Below, one piece after another: positions 18,023-26,436 of a stretch of 64,000 nt of DNA. A program made the position numbers and the translations under genes. The stretch's first letter is position 1. Each line of letters begins with the position of its first letter. The notes under the pieces were generated by a model. It saw only the letters and a list, made by a program, of their open reading frames with translations. It ran no database searches and was not told the origin of the DNA. This stretch comes from Psychrobacillus sp. FSL H8-0483 (lineage in GTDB: Bacteria; Bacillota; Bacilli; Bacillales_A; Planococcaceae), in contig NZ_CP152052.1 in NCBI RefSeq assembly GCF_038637725.1, positions 248,001-312,000 on the forward strand. The letters are read 5' to 3'.

Positions 18023-18960
18023 GTATGACTAACACAGCTCAAATATATGAAACCAGTCTATTAGATATGGAGCAAGTAAAAAAGAAACAACGAATCAAAA
18101 GCTTTATAAAAGGGATGGCTTTTTTATTACCATCCATTATTTTATTTAGCGTTTTCTTATTTTATCCGATGTTTCGTACTATTTATCTAAGTTTTTTCTT
18201 AACAAAAGCTAACGGAGATCCAACAGTATTTGTTGGTTTGGAAAACTATTTAAATATGTTTAGCTCACCGATTTTTCTAAAAAGTATGAAGTCTACGTTT
18301 TTGTTTGTTCTATATACAGTTCCTGCATCAGTAATCATTAGTTTATTTCTCGCCATTATTGCTAATGAAAAACTAAAAGGGATTGGCTTTTTTCGAACGA
18401 TATATTCCTCAACGATGGGAGTATCTGTTGCAGCTGCATCTGTATTTTGGTTGTATTTATTTAATCCATCGATGGGATTACTTAACCAATTATTGGGATC
18501 GTTTGGGATTGAAGCAATTGGATGGCTAACAGACCCGAAATGGGCTCTAATAGCTGTATCTATCACTACAATTTGGATGAATGTTGGATTTACTTTTTTA
18601 ATATTGTTAGGTGGTTTGCAATCTATCGATTCATCTTTATATGAAAGTGCTGATATTGAAGGTGCAGGATATTTATACAAATTAAGAAGAATAACTATTC
18701 CAATGCTGTCTCCGACCATGTTTTTTGTCATTACGGTAACGATTATTAATGCTTTTCAATCCTTTGGTCAAATCGATATCTTAACACAGGGCGGTCCAAT
18801 AAATGAAACGAATTTAATCGTTTATTCGATTTATCGAGAGGCTTTTGTGAATTATAAATTTGGATCCGCGAGTGCCCAAGCAATTGTATTATTCATCCTG
18901 ATTTTATTGATGACAGCATTGCAATTTAAGCTTGGGGAAAGGAAGGTTCACTATCAATGA
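18019..18960 (+). CDS. ugpA: glycerol-3-phosphate ABC transporter permease
   Basis: A 313-residue permease with six membrane helices starting near residue 32, after a charged N-terminal tail. The ATPase-contact loop [21 protein letters not shown] lies near residues 211-231. [12 protein letters not shown] near 247 is typical of UgpA/MalF-like subunits. ATGA overlaps on both sides (4 bp with ugpC, 4 bp with ugpE) indicate tight translational coupling. It forms the channel together with UgpE. Confidence 0.87.
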   Translation: MSMTNTAQIYETSLLDMEQVKKKQRIKSFIKGMAFLLPSIILFSVFLFYPMFRTIYLSFFLTKANGDPTVFVGLENYLNMFSSPIFLKSMKSTFLFVLYTVPASVIISLFLAIIANEKLKGIGFFRTIYSSTMGVSVAAASVFWLYLFNPSMGLLNQLLGSFGIEAIGWLTDPKWALIAVSITTIWMNVGFTFLILLGGLQSIDSSLYESADIEGAGYLYKLRRITIPMLSPTMFFVITVTIINAFQSFGQIDILTQGGPINETNLIVYSIYREAFVNYKFGSASAQAIVLFILILLMTALQFKLGERKVHYQ

Positions 18961-19772
18961 CCATATCTAAAAGCCGAAAAGTCATTTTTTATGTATTACT
19001 GATCCTTTCAGCTCTTATTTTAGCAGGACCAATGATTATGGCCATTGTGATGAGCTTCATGACCAATCAAGATATTTTAACCGGAAGTATACCTAGTACA
19101 TTTACTTTAGATAACTATGTCCGTGCATTTGAACGCTTTCCTTTATTTCAGTATTTATTTAATAGTTTAGTAGTGTCTATTGTGATTATGATTGGACAGC
19201 TTGTCTTATCTAGTTTAGCAGCCTATGCTTTTGTCTTTCTGGAGTTTAAAGGAAGAGATTTATTATTCTACGTATTTATCGCAACGATGATGGTACCCTT
19301 TGAAGCATCGATCATTCCTAACTTTCAAATCATCCGTGATTTAGGATGGATTGATACTTATTCAGGTTTGGCAGTGCCATTCTTTGCAACAGCCTTTGGT
19401 ACATTTTTGTTAAGGCAAAACTTTAAACAAATACCAAAGGAGTTAAGAGAAGCCAGTCAAATTGCAGGTATGGGTGATTTTAAATATTATGTAACAGTCG
19501 TGTTACCTGTATCCAAGGCTAGTTTAGTTACATTAGGCATTTATGGATTTTTATCCTCTTGGAATATGTACTTATGGCCACTATTGGCGACGACAAATGA
19601 TACGGTACGTACAGTACAAATTGGCTTGAAGCAATTACAAACCCAGGAACAATTAAACGAATGGGGTGTCATAATGGCAGGTGCTGTCATTGTTATTATT
19701 CCAACATTACTATTATTGTTCTTTGGACAGAAAAAGCTTCAAAAAGGTTTAACTGAAGGTGCCTTAAAATAA
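18957..19772 (+). CDS. ugpE: glycerol-3-phosphate ABC transporter permease
   Basis: A 271-residue MalG/UgpE-type permease with six membrane segments. The contact loop ELREASQIAGMGDFKYYVTV lies near residues 161-180. FLSSWNMYLWPLLAT near 199-213 is characteristic of this subunit. It follows ugpA with a 4-bp overlap and precedes ugpB by 42 bp, a gap that contains AAAGGAG before the ugpB start. Confidence 0.87.
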   Translation: MTISKSRKVIFYVLLILSALILAGPMIMAIVMSFMTNQDILTGSIPSTFTLDNYVRAFERFPLFQYLFNSLVVSIVIMIGQLVLSSLAAYAFVFLEFKGRDLLFYVFIATMMVPFEASIIPNFQIIRDLGWIDTYSGLAVPFFATAFGTFLLRQNFKQIPKELREASQIAGMGDFKYYVTVVLPVSKASLVTLGIYGFLSSWNMYLWPLLATTNDTVRTVQIGLKQLQTQEQLNEWGVIMAGAVIVIIPTLLLLFFGQKKLQKGLTEGALK

Positions 19773-19814
19773 TTTTAAATTTAAACCATTCAAAACAAAA
19801 AAAGGAGAATAACA

Positions 19815-21185
19815 ATGAAAAAATTATTCGTATTCTTTACACTGATGATTGCTTTATTTTTAGCAGCATGTAATTCAGAAGGAAGCTCAACAACCACCGA
19901 ATCTGAAAGTAATGGAGAAACGTCTGGTTCAACAGAAAGTGCAGAAACCGAAGAAAAACAAGTGGTAACTTTTTGGCACTCTATGGGAGGAAAAGGTCAA
20001 GAAGCATTGAACAAAATTGTGGAAAAATATAATACGTCTCAAGATGGTATTCAAGTAAATGCTGAATATCAAGGAACTTATGATGAATCATTAACCAAGT
20101 TTAATGCTGTTGCTGGTTCAGATAGTGCACCTACAGTAATTCAAACGTTTGAAATTGGAACAATGTCAATGATTAATAGCGGACAAATTACGCCAATTCA
20201 AGAGTTCGTTGATGCGGATAACTATGATATGAGCGGCTTAGAAAAAAATATTACTAATTACTATTCTTTAGATGGTACATTCTATTCAATGCCATTTAAC
20301 TCATCAACACCTGTTATGTATTACAACAAAGATGCATTTAAAGCAGCAGGACTTGATCCAGAGGCTCCACCAGCAACATTCGAAGAGGTAGAAGAAGCAA
20401 GCAAAAAAATCGTTGAATCTAATCCAGAGATGAAGGGTTTTGCATTACAAGCGTATGGTTGGTTGTGGGAGCAATTATTAGCTAACCAAGGTGCACAATT
20501 ATTGAATAATGATAATGGACGTACGGAAACTCCTACTGAAATTGGTTGGACTGAAGAAGAAGGTAAATCCATTTTAGAATGGGTAAAACGTATGGTTGAT
20601 GATAAAACATTTGCTAACTATGGTACAAATGGAGATAACATGATGGCTGGTTTCTTAGCAGGTGATGTGTCAATGTTTTTACAATCCTCTGCAAGTTCAA
20701 GAGATGTAATTGACAATGCACCATTTGAGGTAGGAATTGCTTACTTACCACATCCAGAAGATAAAGAACGTCAAGGTGTTGTTATCGGTGGGGCAAGTCT
20801 TTGGATGATTGATGGTAAATCAGAAGAAGAACAAAAAGCTGCTTGGGAGTTCATGAAATACTTACAAACTCCAGAAATCCAAGCCGAGTGGCATGTTGGT
20901 ACAGGTTACTTTGCTATCAACCCAGCTGCATATGAAGAACAAGTTGTAAAAGATGCTCATGCTGAAAAACCACAATTACAAGTTACAGTTGACCAGTTAC
21001 AAGATACAAAAGCTTCTTATGCAACACAAGGTGCTTTAATGGATATGCTTCCTGAAGGACGTAAAATTATGGAAACTGCTCTTGAAACGATCTATAATGG
21101 CGGAGATGTAAACGAAGCATATACTACTGCAGTTGACCAATATAATGCTGCTATTGAACAAGCAAATGCTGCAAGAGGCAAGTAA
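19815..21185 (+). CDS. ugpB: glycerol-3-phosphate-binding lipoprotein
   Basis: A 456-residue lipoprotein. The signal peptide ends in the lipobox LAAC with Cys19, followed by a long Ser/Thr/Glu linker. Motifs shared with enterobacterial UgpB are clear: VTFWHSMGGKGQEALNKIV, PFNSSTPVMYYNKDAFKAAG, VVIGGASLW and AEWHVGTGYFAINPAAYE. These include the tryptophan and serine residues known to bind glycerol-3-phosphate or glycerophosphodiesters in that family. It is the last gene of the ugp operon and is followed by a terminator. Confidence 0.9.
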   Translation: MKKLFVFFTLMIALFLAACNSEGSSTTTESESNGETSGSTESAETEEKQVVTFWHSMGGKGQEALNKIVEKYNTSQDGIQVNAEYQGTYDESLTKFNAVAGSDSAPTVIQTFEIGTMSMINSGQITPIQEFVDADNYDMSGLEKNITNYYSLDGTFYSMPFNSSTPVMYYNKDAFKAAGLDPEAPPATFEEVEEASKKIVESNPEMKGFALQAYGWLWEQLLANQGAQLLNNDNGRTETPTEIGWTEEEGKSILEWVKRMVDDKTFANYGTNGDNMMAGFLAGDVSMFLQSSASSRDVIDNAPFEVGIAYLPHPEDKERQGVVIGGASLWMIDGKSEEEQKAAWEFMKYLQTPEIQAEWHVGTGYFAINPAAYEEQVVKDAHAEKPQLQVTVDQLQDTKASYATQGALMDMLPEGRKIMETALETIYNGGDVNEAYTTAVDQYNAAIEQANAARGK

Positions 21186-21207
21186 TTAAATTTCAAGAAT
21201 AATATTC

Positions 21208-21250
21208 GAGAGAAAAAAGTATGCTTGTTCATACTTTTTTCTCTTATTTT
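21208..21250 (+). terminator. terminator of the ugp operon
   Basis: AGAGAAAAAAGTATG pairs with CATACTTTTTTCTCT around CTTGTT and is followed by TATTTT. It starts 23 bp after the ugpB stop codon. Confidence 0.85.
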
Positions 21251-21335
21251 CTCTAGTTTTGTTTATTATGAAAGATAAACAAAAACAGATAGGGAAGATA
21301 GAGAATGAATATCCTTTAGAAATGAGCGGGAGTAA

Positions 21336-21415
21336 TTGACCAAAAAAATGTTTTAATTACTATTCTGTTAATGGTAGCAATCGTGTCTATTTTACTGGCA
21401 CCGAAACAAACATGA
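21336..21415 (+). pseudogene. possible small membrane peptide with a one-base shift at an A7 run
   Basis: GGGAG at 21328-21332 is followed by TTG at 21336, then codons for TKK, then a run of seven A residues. In the frame entered at the run the sequence encodes a hydrophobic segment, VLITILLMVAIVSILLAPKQT-like, ending in TGA at 21413. As written, the TTG frame stops after six codons. One extra A would give a 26-residue membrane peptide. A strong terminator hairpin follows 58 bp later. It could be a decayed gene, a sequencing error or slippage at the A-run. Confidence 0.3.
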
Positions 21416-21473
21416 ATGTTTATATAAATATGATTGTTTGAACAATGATGATAATTCATTTAGAAAAAATTGC

Positions 21474-21508
21474 GCTGCCTCGCATAAAAACCGGGGCGGC
21501 TTTTTTTC
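21474..21508 (+). terminator. GC-rich terminator hairpin without an annotated gene before it
   Basis: GCTGCCTCG pairs with CGGGGCGGC (two G-U pairs) around CATAAAAAC and is followed by TTTTTTT. The nearest reading frame before it is the doubtful small peptide at 21336. Confidence 0.7.
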
Positions 21509-21637
21509 GTAGAACACAGAAGCACGCTACTCCGAGCGCTTAATTTATTTCCATAAATGGATTTAAATTTTCACACTATCATTACTACTTGAATAAGATG
21601 TCTAATTGGAAATACTTATAGCAGGGAGTACGAGAGA

Positions 21638-22627
21638 GTGAAAAGATGGATTGTTGCACTGGTAATTTTATGTTCAATAGGACTGGCAGGTTGTCTTCAA
21701 AAATCAGCAAATGAAGAAGTAAAAACAAATGATAATGAACAGAAACAACCGAAGGAGGAGCAAAAAAAAACAGTTACCTATAGTGAAGAAGCTGAAAAGG
21801 AAATAAAGCCTTTAGTTGTAAATATTGTTGATCCAAATACATTAGAAATAATTAAAACTATATCACCGAAAGATTTAGGATACGAAGCAGATTTCGCAAC
21901 ATATAAAAAGGAAATTGAAAAGTTAGCTTATGAGTTGGCAAGAGGTACAGAAACAGAAGCTGGTTATGACAAAAGAATGGTTCTTGATAAAGTGGATGCA
22001 GACGGTCAGATTATTAAGGGAAGCCCGAGGATTATTTTAAAAGAAAGTGAATTAGTGAAAAGGATTGTAGAAGCTTCATCCACTGGCAAGGACGTTGAAA
22101 TTCCTTTGTCTGTGACAGAAAGTAGTTATAACATTGAAGATATTGCTCGTTTAGAGGAAGTAATAATTGCTTCTTATACAACTTATTTTAACCCCTCGGA
22201 TGTAAACAGGAACAAAAATATAGAAATTTCAGCGAAGGCTATCCATAATGTAATCGTTGGAAGTGGGGATTATTTCTCGTTTAATGAGATGACAGGTCCG
22301 AGAGACGAAGCAAACGGCTACCAACCCGCACCGGAAATTATTAATAAGAAACACGTCATGGGTATCGGGGGAGGGGTTTGCCAAACGTCCTCTACACTTT
22401 TTAACGTAGTAGACGAATTATCCGTAAAATATGTTGAAAGACATCATCATTCATTAGATGTAGGCTACGTTCCAAAAGGAAGAGATGCAACTGTTTCATA
22501 TGGTGCATTAGATTTTAGATTTCAAAATACAAGTGAAGCACCATTTTTAATAAAAGCGATCTATGGCAATGGCTTTCTTACGATAGAAGTAAGAACTTCT
22601 AAGGAATATGAAGATATTGTGGAGTAA
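21638..22627 (+). CDS. VanW-domain lipoprotein
   Basis: A 329-residue exported protein. The signal peptide ends in LAGC with Cys19, followed by a Lys/Glu-rich linker. Residues ~190-325 form the VanW domain: NVIVGSGDYFSFNEMTGPR, then GIGGGVCQTSSTLFN, then ERHHHSLDVGYVPKGRDATV, with the conserved Cys and His residues intact. VanW proteins occur near vancomycin-resistance genes, but most, as here, stand outside such clusters and their biochemical role is unknown. The start is GTG 21638 with GGGAG at 21624-21628. Residues 60-180 lack a motif I recognise. Confidence 0.85.
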   Translation: MKRWIVALVILCSIGLAGCLQKSANEEVKTNDNEQKQPKEEQKKTVTYSEEAEKEIKPLVVNIVDPNTLEIIKTISPKDLGYEADFATYKKEIEKLAYELARGTETEAGYDKRMVLDKVDADGQIIKGSPRIILKESELVKRIVEASSTGKDVEIPLSVTESSYNIEDIARLEEVIIASYTTYFNPSDVNRNKNIEISAKAIHNVIVGSGDYFSFNEMTGPRDEANGYQPAPEIINKKHVMGIGGGVCQTSSTLFNVVDELSVKYVERHHHSLDVGYVPKGRDATVSYGALDFRFQNTSEAPFLIKAIYGNGFLTIEVRTSKEYEDIVE

Positions 22628-22666
22628 GTCTGTAAAGAGTGAAATTGAATCTGGATAAAGATACTA

Positions 22667-22756
22667 GCTTTCCGCGGATGAACCATTTAGCCTCCTCCTT
22701 TTCGTGCGAGGTCTCGTTGGTCCGTTCTTCCGCGGGAGTCTCGCATCTTTTTCCTC
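22667..22756 (-). repeat. GC-rich palindromic repeat, opposite orientation
   Basis: The minus strand reads GATGCGAGACTCCCGCGGAA, later GAGACCTCGCACG, AGGAGGAGGC and CCGCGGAAAGC. These are the same words in the same order as in the copy at 23583-23697. The minus-strand open frames that cross this region are explained by the repeat. Confidence 0.65.
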
Positions 22757-22885
22757 CTTCTATTAATCCAGGGGTATTCGAATAAGGTATATCTAAATGT
22801 AGTTGTCTGTCCAAACGTGCTAAAATATAACCAACTGAACCGATACAAGAGATAACCGAAAGAGTGATCGAGAAAGGATTGGAAA

Positions 22886-23152
22886 ATGAATTTTTCGATG
22901 AACGAAACGAAAATTAAGCAATTATGCGGCATTACTGCTTATAAAAAAGGGAAAATCTATTACCAAGCAGGAAAAGTGAATCTTGACTCCTTTCAAGAAG
23001 ATAATCCAGAAATTAAAGCCAGAGTGAAAGCAGGGGATGATTTTAACTTCAGCGACCCTGAGTTAGAAACATCCACGTTAATTCAAACAATCGTGAATGT
23101 TTACACTTTCATGTTTGTTTCTGGCACAGGGACGCGATTTTCAAATCGTTGA
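22886..23152 (+). pseudogene. truncated SWIM/SNF2-associated protein N-terminus
   Basis: An 88-codon frame. Its first ~55 residues (MNETKIKQLCGITAYKKGK, then IYYQAGKV) resemble the N-terminus of SWIM zinc-finger or SNF2-associated proteins of Bacillales. The frame then runs through two sequences that are repeated elsewhere in the window: 23047-23090 (again at 23454-23497) and 23114-23141 (again at 29661-29688), and it ends shortly after. The full-length family is hundreds of residues longer. I read it as a gene fragment interrupted by repeat DNA. It has a plausible GGATTGG binding site, so a short product is possible. Confidence 0.5.
23047..23090 (+). repeat. 44-bp direct repeat, copy 1
   Basis: Shares the words GTTAGAAACAT and CACGTTAATTCAAA, with only about five differences, with 23454-23497 roughly 400 bp downstream. 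Copy 1 lies inside the SWIM-like fragment, and copy 2 is non-coding. Confidence 0.7.
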
Positions 23153-23188
23153 AGATTTACAAAGTGAATGCTACGGGGGAGTAAAAAG

Positions 23189-23389
23189 ATGAGTGAAACT
23201 ATCGGTAAGAAGACTTGCCCGCTTTGTGGTAAGAACAATAAGTGTTGTAATAATAATCAAAAAGACGTAGGGAATTGCTGGTGTGATAAGAGACATTTTC
23301 CGGATGAAATTTTCGAGCATGTTCCGCCAGAAAGTGTACGCAAACATTGTATTTGCGAGGAATGTCTAGATGAATTTATTGAAGAGTAA
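23189..23389 (+). CDS. cysteine-rich CWC family protein
   Basis: A 66-residue protein with cysteine pairs at the start and the end: CPLCGKNNKCC near 10-20, NCWCDKR near 30-36 and CICEECLDEF near 53-62. This spacing fits the cysteine-rich CWC family, small presumed metal-binding proteins of unknown function. The start is ATG 23189, behind GGGGGAG at 23176-23182; the ATG at 23168 has no binding site. It lies between repeats and gene debris but looks complete. Confidence 0.75.
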   Translation: MSETIGKKTCPLCGKNNKCCNNNQKDVGNCWCDKRHFPDEIFEHVPPESVRKHCICEECLDEFIEE

Positions 23390-23453
23390 GTTTCTAGTTT
23401 AGTATAATAAAGGCTGAGGGATTTAGATGCCGAAAGTAGGTTATCTAACTGGA

Positions 23454-23497
23454 ATTTCAGCGCCCCTGTGTTAGAAACATTCACGTTAATTCAAAGG
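23454..23497 (+). repeat. 44-bp direct repeat, copy 2
   Basis: Non-coding partner of 23047-23090. It sits at the end of the CWC gene's 3' region, just before a terminator-like hairpin. Confidence 0.7.
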
Positions 23498-23525
23498 GGC
23501 TGTCCAATAAGCCCATAAATTGAAG

Positions 23526-23566
23526 CAGGTGTAGAAAAACGAGTCTTTTTCTACACCTGTTTTTTG
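23526..23566. terminator. strong terminator hairpin, probably of the CWC gene
   Basis: CAGGTGTAGAAAAA pairs exactly with TTTTTCTACACCTG around CGAGTC and is followed by TTTTTTG. The plus-strand T-run suggests it serves the upstream plus-strand gene. Confidence 0.75.
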
Positions 23567-23582
23567 TAGGCAATTGATTGTA

Positions 23583-23697
23583 GAGGAAGACGGCGACTCC
23601 AGCGGGAATAGCATGAGCTGAAGGCCCCGCAGGAGCGAAAGCGACGAGGAGACTGAAGCCATGCCCGCGGAAAGCGTCCGTCTGGAACGGAAATCAA
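23583..23697 (+). repeat. GC-rich palindromic repeat, best-preserved copy
   Basis: Contains GCGACTCCAGCGGGAATAGC, GGCCCCGCAGGAGCGAAAGC, GACGAGGAGACTGAAGCC and CCCGCGGAAAGCGTCC. The ends carry ATTGATT and AATCAAT as an inverted pair. This is the standard form of a repeat spread through many Bacillales genomes, with no coding function. Confidence 0.8.
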
Positions 23698-23704
23698 TAC
23701 ATTG

Positions 23705-23755
23705 GAAAAGGGACCATCTCTCAGTCACTATATGACTTTAGAGAAAGGCCCTTTG
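23705..23755 (-). terminator. terminator of the liv/hydroxyacid-oxidase operon
   Basis: On the minus strand, AAAGGGCC-TTTCTCT pairs with AGAGATGGTCCCTTTT across a loop, and T residues follow. It lies about 27 bp past the oxidase stop codon. Confidence 0.65.
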
Positions 23756-23781
23756 TCGTATAACTATTTGTAGCCTCAGTT

Positions 23782-24906
23782 TTACATTTTTCTGCGAATG
23801 ATAGACTCATTAACTTGGCTCATGGATGAGCATCCTGTTAACGCCAAGGAGGTGTCGATATCATTTATAAAGTCCTTTAGAACGTGTCGAACACCTTGTT
23901 CCCCTGCAACAGCTAATCCATAGACAAAGGGTCTGCCTAGTAAAACCGCTGAAGCACCAAGAGCACGTGCTTTAATAACGTCGGATCCTCTTCGAATTCC
24001 ACTGTCTAACAAAATCGGTATTCTACCCTGAATTACATCAGCAATAGGAGGTAAGGCTTCTAATGAAGAGATACAACCATCAAGTTGTCTACCACCATGA
24101 TTGGAAACAATTAGTCCATCCACCCCGTAATCCAGTGCCTTAGATGCATCCTCTTCGTGAAGAATACCCTTTAATAAGATTGGTAGAGAGGTATGCTTTT
24201 TAATCGTACGTAAATCTTCCCAAGTTAACGAAGGATTAAATAATACGTCCCCTATTTTTTCTATAACACCCTTGTCATCAGAAGAAGGGCGAGTTTTGAA
24301 TCTCTCTAGGAAAACAGGATCATTTATATAGTTAGCTGATCCCTTCCCTAGTTTAAGAGGAGAGTAACCATTATTTAAGTCTCGTTCCCGGTTTCCAATT
24401 AAAGATGTATCAACCGTAATGACGATAGCGGAGTAACCTGCTTTTTCTGCCCGTTTAACCATGCTTATTGCTAACTCCTCATCCTTAGACCAATATAATT
24501 GAAACCAGCGAGGGGTATCTCCAAGATGAGTAGCAATTTCCTCAAGTGAATGTGATGTTAAAGTACTAGCGATAAACGGCACCCCGTGGTGGGCAGCTGA
24601 TCGTGCTGAAGCTAGCTCTCCTTCTGGATGGAAGATGCTTTGTACACCAACAGGAGCTAATGCGAAAGAATTAGGAAATGTAGTACCTAATATTTTGGAG
24701 GAAGTATCCCGAATGTTGACGTCATTTAAATATTTAGGGACGATTTGCCAACTTTCAAAAGCATCTATATTAGCTTTTAACGTAATTTCATTACCAGCTC
24801 CACTATGAACATATGTAAAAGGGCCGTTTTCTATAGACTCAGCGGCCATTTTTTCTAATAGTGAAACAGAATGGGGTAATTCTAGATGAGAAATAGAATT
24901 TGTCAT
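23782..24906 (-). CDS. FMN-dependent alpha-hydroxy-acid oxidase (lactate monooxygenase-like)
   Basis: A 374-residue TIM-barrel flavoenzyme that oxidises 2-hydroxy acids. Visible motifs are FALAPVGVQSIFHPEGE, PRWFQLYWSKDEE, VITVDT, and the catalytic and FMN-binding SNHGGRQLDG. RGSDVIKARALGASAVLLGRP near residues 306-326 binds the FMN phosphate. The PRWFQLYW and RERDLNNGY details resemble lactate 2-monooxygenases more than glycolate oxidases. The start is placed at the second Met (24906), because AAGGAAGGAAG lies just before it and nothing precedes the ATG at 24930. It follows livF by 53 bp, so it is probably the last gene of the transporter operon. The transporter may bring in its hydroxy-acid substrate or a precursor. 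Confidence 0.82.
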   Translation of the reverse strand: MTNSISHLELPHSVSLLEKMAAESIENGPFTYVHSGAGNEITLKANIDAFESWQIVPKYLNDVNIRDTSSKILGTTFPNSFALAPVGVQSIFHPEGELASARSAAHHGVPFIASTLTSHSLEEIATHLGDTPRWFQLYWSKDEELAISMVKRAEKAGYSAIVITVDTSLIGNRERDLNNGYSPLKLGKGSANYINDPVFLERFKTRPSSDDKGVIEKIGDVLFNPSLTWEDLRTIKKHTSLPILLKGILHEEDASKALDYGVDGLIVSNHGGRQLDGCISSLEALPPIADVIQGRIPILLDSGIRRGSDVIKARALGASAVLLGRPFVYGLAVAGEQGVRHVLKDFINDIDTSLALTGCSSMSQVNESIIRRKM

Positions 24907-24959
24907 TGGTATCTTCCTTCCTTGCCTCATTGGATGTGTAAAAAGAGTTTTTCGTCACA

Positions 24960-25676
24960 TTAACTTGATCTTTTGCCAAGATAAGCTTCTACGATTCTTG
25001 AATCTTCTAGTAAACTTTTAGCCTCACCATTGATAATTACTTTCCCGGTTTCCATCACGTAACCATAATCAGCAACTTTTAGAGCTTGCTTTGCATTTTG
25101 TTCTACCAGAAGGACTGTCGTTCCATTCTCTTTTATTTCTCGAATCATTTTAAAGATATCAGCTACAATTAATGGAGCTAATCCCATAGAAGGTTCATCT
25201 AGTAGTAATAATTTCGGCTTGGAAAGTAAAGCTCTAGCTATAGCAAGCATTTGTTGTTGTCCGCCTGAAAGTGTACCTCCAAGTTGTTCTTTTCGTTCTT
25301 TTAAAATAGGAAATTGGGACATTACTTCTTCAATATCTCTTTTTATCTCTTTATCATTTCGATGGTAGGCACCCATTTCTAGATTTTCCATAACGGTCAT
25401 ACTGGATAATATTGCTCTACCTTCAGGTACAAGAGCAATTCCTTTTCTTAGAAGCTGATCGGGTCTAAGTCCAGTAATATTTTCCCCTAAGAATTCAACT
25501 GTTCCATGCTTTGGTTTCAATAATCCAGAGATAGTTTTCATCGTCGTTGTTTTTCCTGCACCGTTTGCACCAAGAAGAGTTACGACCTGACCTTGTTCCA
25601 CTTCAAGGCTTACTCTTTTAAGAGCCTGAATTTTCCCGTAAAAAGTTTCAATGCCCGTTACTTTAAGCAATTTCAT
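24960..25676 (-). CDS. livF: branched-chain amino-acid-type ABC transporter ATPase
   Basis: A 238-residue ABC ATPase. Walker A GANGAGKTT lies near residues 36-44, and the signature LSGGQQQM and Walker B LLLLDEPSMGLAP lie downstream. RKGIALVPEGR is typical of LivF. The start is ATG 25676, which overlaps the end of livG by 14 bp; the longer open frame to 25763 only runs through livG. It is one of two different ATPases in the system, as expected for the Liv family. Confidence 0.88.
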   Translation of the reverse strand: MKLLKVTGIETFYGKIQALKRVSLEVEQGQVVTLLGANGAGKTTTMKTISGLLKPKHGTVEFLGENITGLRPDQLLRKGIALVPEGRAILSSMTVMENLEMGAYHRNDKEIKRDIEEVMSQFPILKERKEQLGGTLSGGQQQMLAIARALLSKPKLLLLDEPSMGLAPLIVADIFKMIREIKENGTTVLLVEQNAKQALKVADYGYVMETGKVIINGEAKSLLEDSRIVEAYLGKRSS

Positions 25677-26436
25677 CGTCCTCCTCTGCACCGAGGTATG
25701 CCTCAATAACTTCTTGGTTGTTTTGGATTTCTGCTGGTGTTCCTTCTGCAAGTTTCTTCCCAAAATTCAAAACGGTAATCCTATCACATAGTTTCATAAC
25801 AAAGGGCATATCGTGTTCGATTAATAGCACGGTGACGCCTCTTTTTTGCACTTTTTTTATTAAATCAAATAGGCTTTCTGTTTCGGTTTCATTCATTCCA
25901 GCTGCCGGCTCATCTAACAGTAACAGTTTCGGGTTACTAGCCAAAGCTCTAGCAATTTCAAGTCTTCTTTGTTGTCCGTATGCTAAATTTTCGGCACTAG
26001 AGTCTTGAAATTTAGATAAGCCTACTAGTTCTAATAGTTCTAATGCGGCTTCAAGTGAATTAGTTTCTTCTTTACGTTGCGATTTAGTTCTCAAAACACT
26101 GTTGATCACACCTGATTTACTGCGGCAATGGCCTCCAACTAAAACATTTTCTAGTACCGACATTTGCGAAAAAAGTCGGATGTTCTGGAATGTACGACAA
26201 ATTCCTTTATCGGTAATTTTATGTGGTTTAAGGCCCGATATTTTTTCACCAAGAAAGCTGATTTCTCCAGAAGTAGGGGAGAACATGTTCGTAATCACAT
26301 TAAATAAGGTCGTTTTTCCAGCTCCATTAGGTCCGATTAAACCGAATATTTCACCCTCATTAATTTTGAAGGATACATCTGTTAAAGCGGAGATCCCGCC
26401 AAAGTTCTTAGTTATATTTTTTAGTTCCAATACCAT
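25663..26436 (-). CDS. livG: branched-chain amino-acid-type ABC transporter ATPase
   Basis: A 257-residue ABC ATPase of the LivG type. Walker A is GPNGAGKTT. RTFQNIRLFSQMSVLENVLVG is a LivG hallmark. In place of the usual LSGGQ the signature reads LAYGQQRR, normal for LivG proteins, and Walker B is LLLLDEPAAGMN. It overlaps livM by 29 bp and livF by 14 bp, so translation is coupled. GGGGGGTC precedes the ATG inside livM. Confidence 0.88.
   Translation of the reverse strand: MVLELKNITKNFGGISALTDVSFKINEGEIFGLIGPNGAGKTTLFNVITNMFSPTSGEISFLGEKISGLKPHKITDKGICRTFQNIRLFSQMSVLENVLVGGHCRSKSGVINSVLRTKSQRKEETNSLEAALELLELVGLSKFQDSSAENLAYGQQRRLEIARALASNPKLLLLDEPAAGMNETETESLFDLIKKVQKRGVTVLLIEHDMPFVMKLCDRITVLNFGKKLAEGTPAEIQNNQEVIEAYLGAEEDDEIA

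Noticed and set aside
18246-18731. 161-codon minus-strand ORF inside ugpA
   Set aside because: It lies entirely within the well-supported ugpA gene, has no binding site and has no recognisable domains.
22599-22932. minus-strand ORFs rich in Arg/Glu around 22700
   Set aside because: They are produced by the GC-rich repeat at 22667-22756 and lack start signals.
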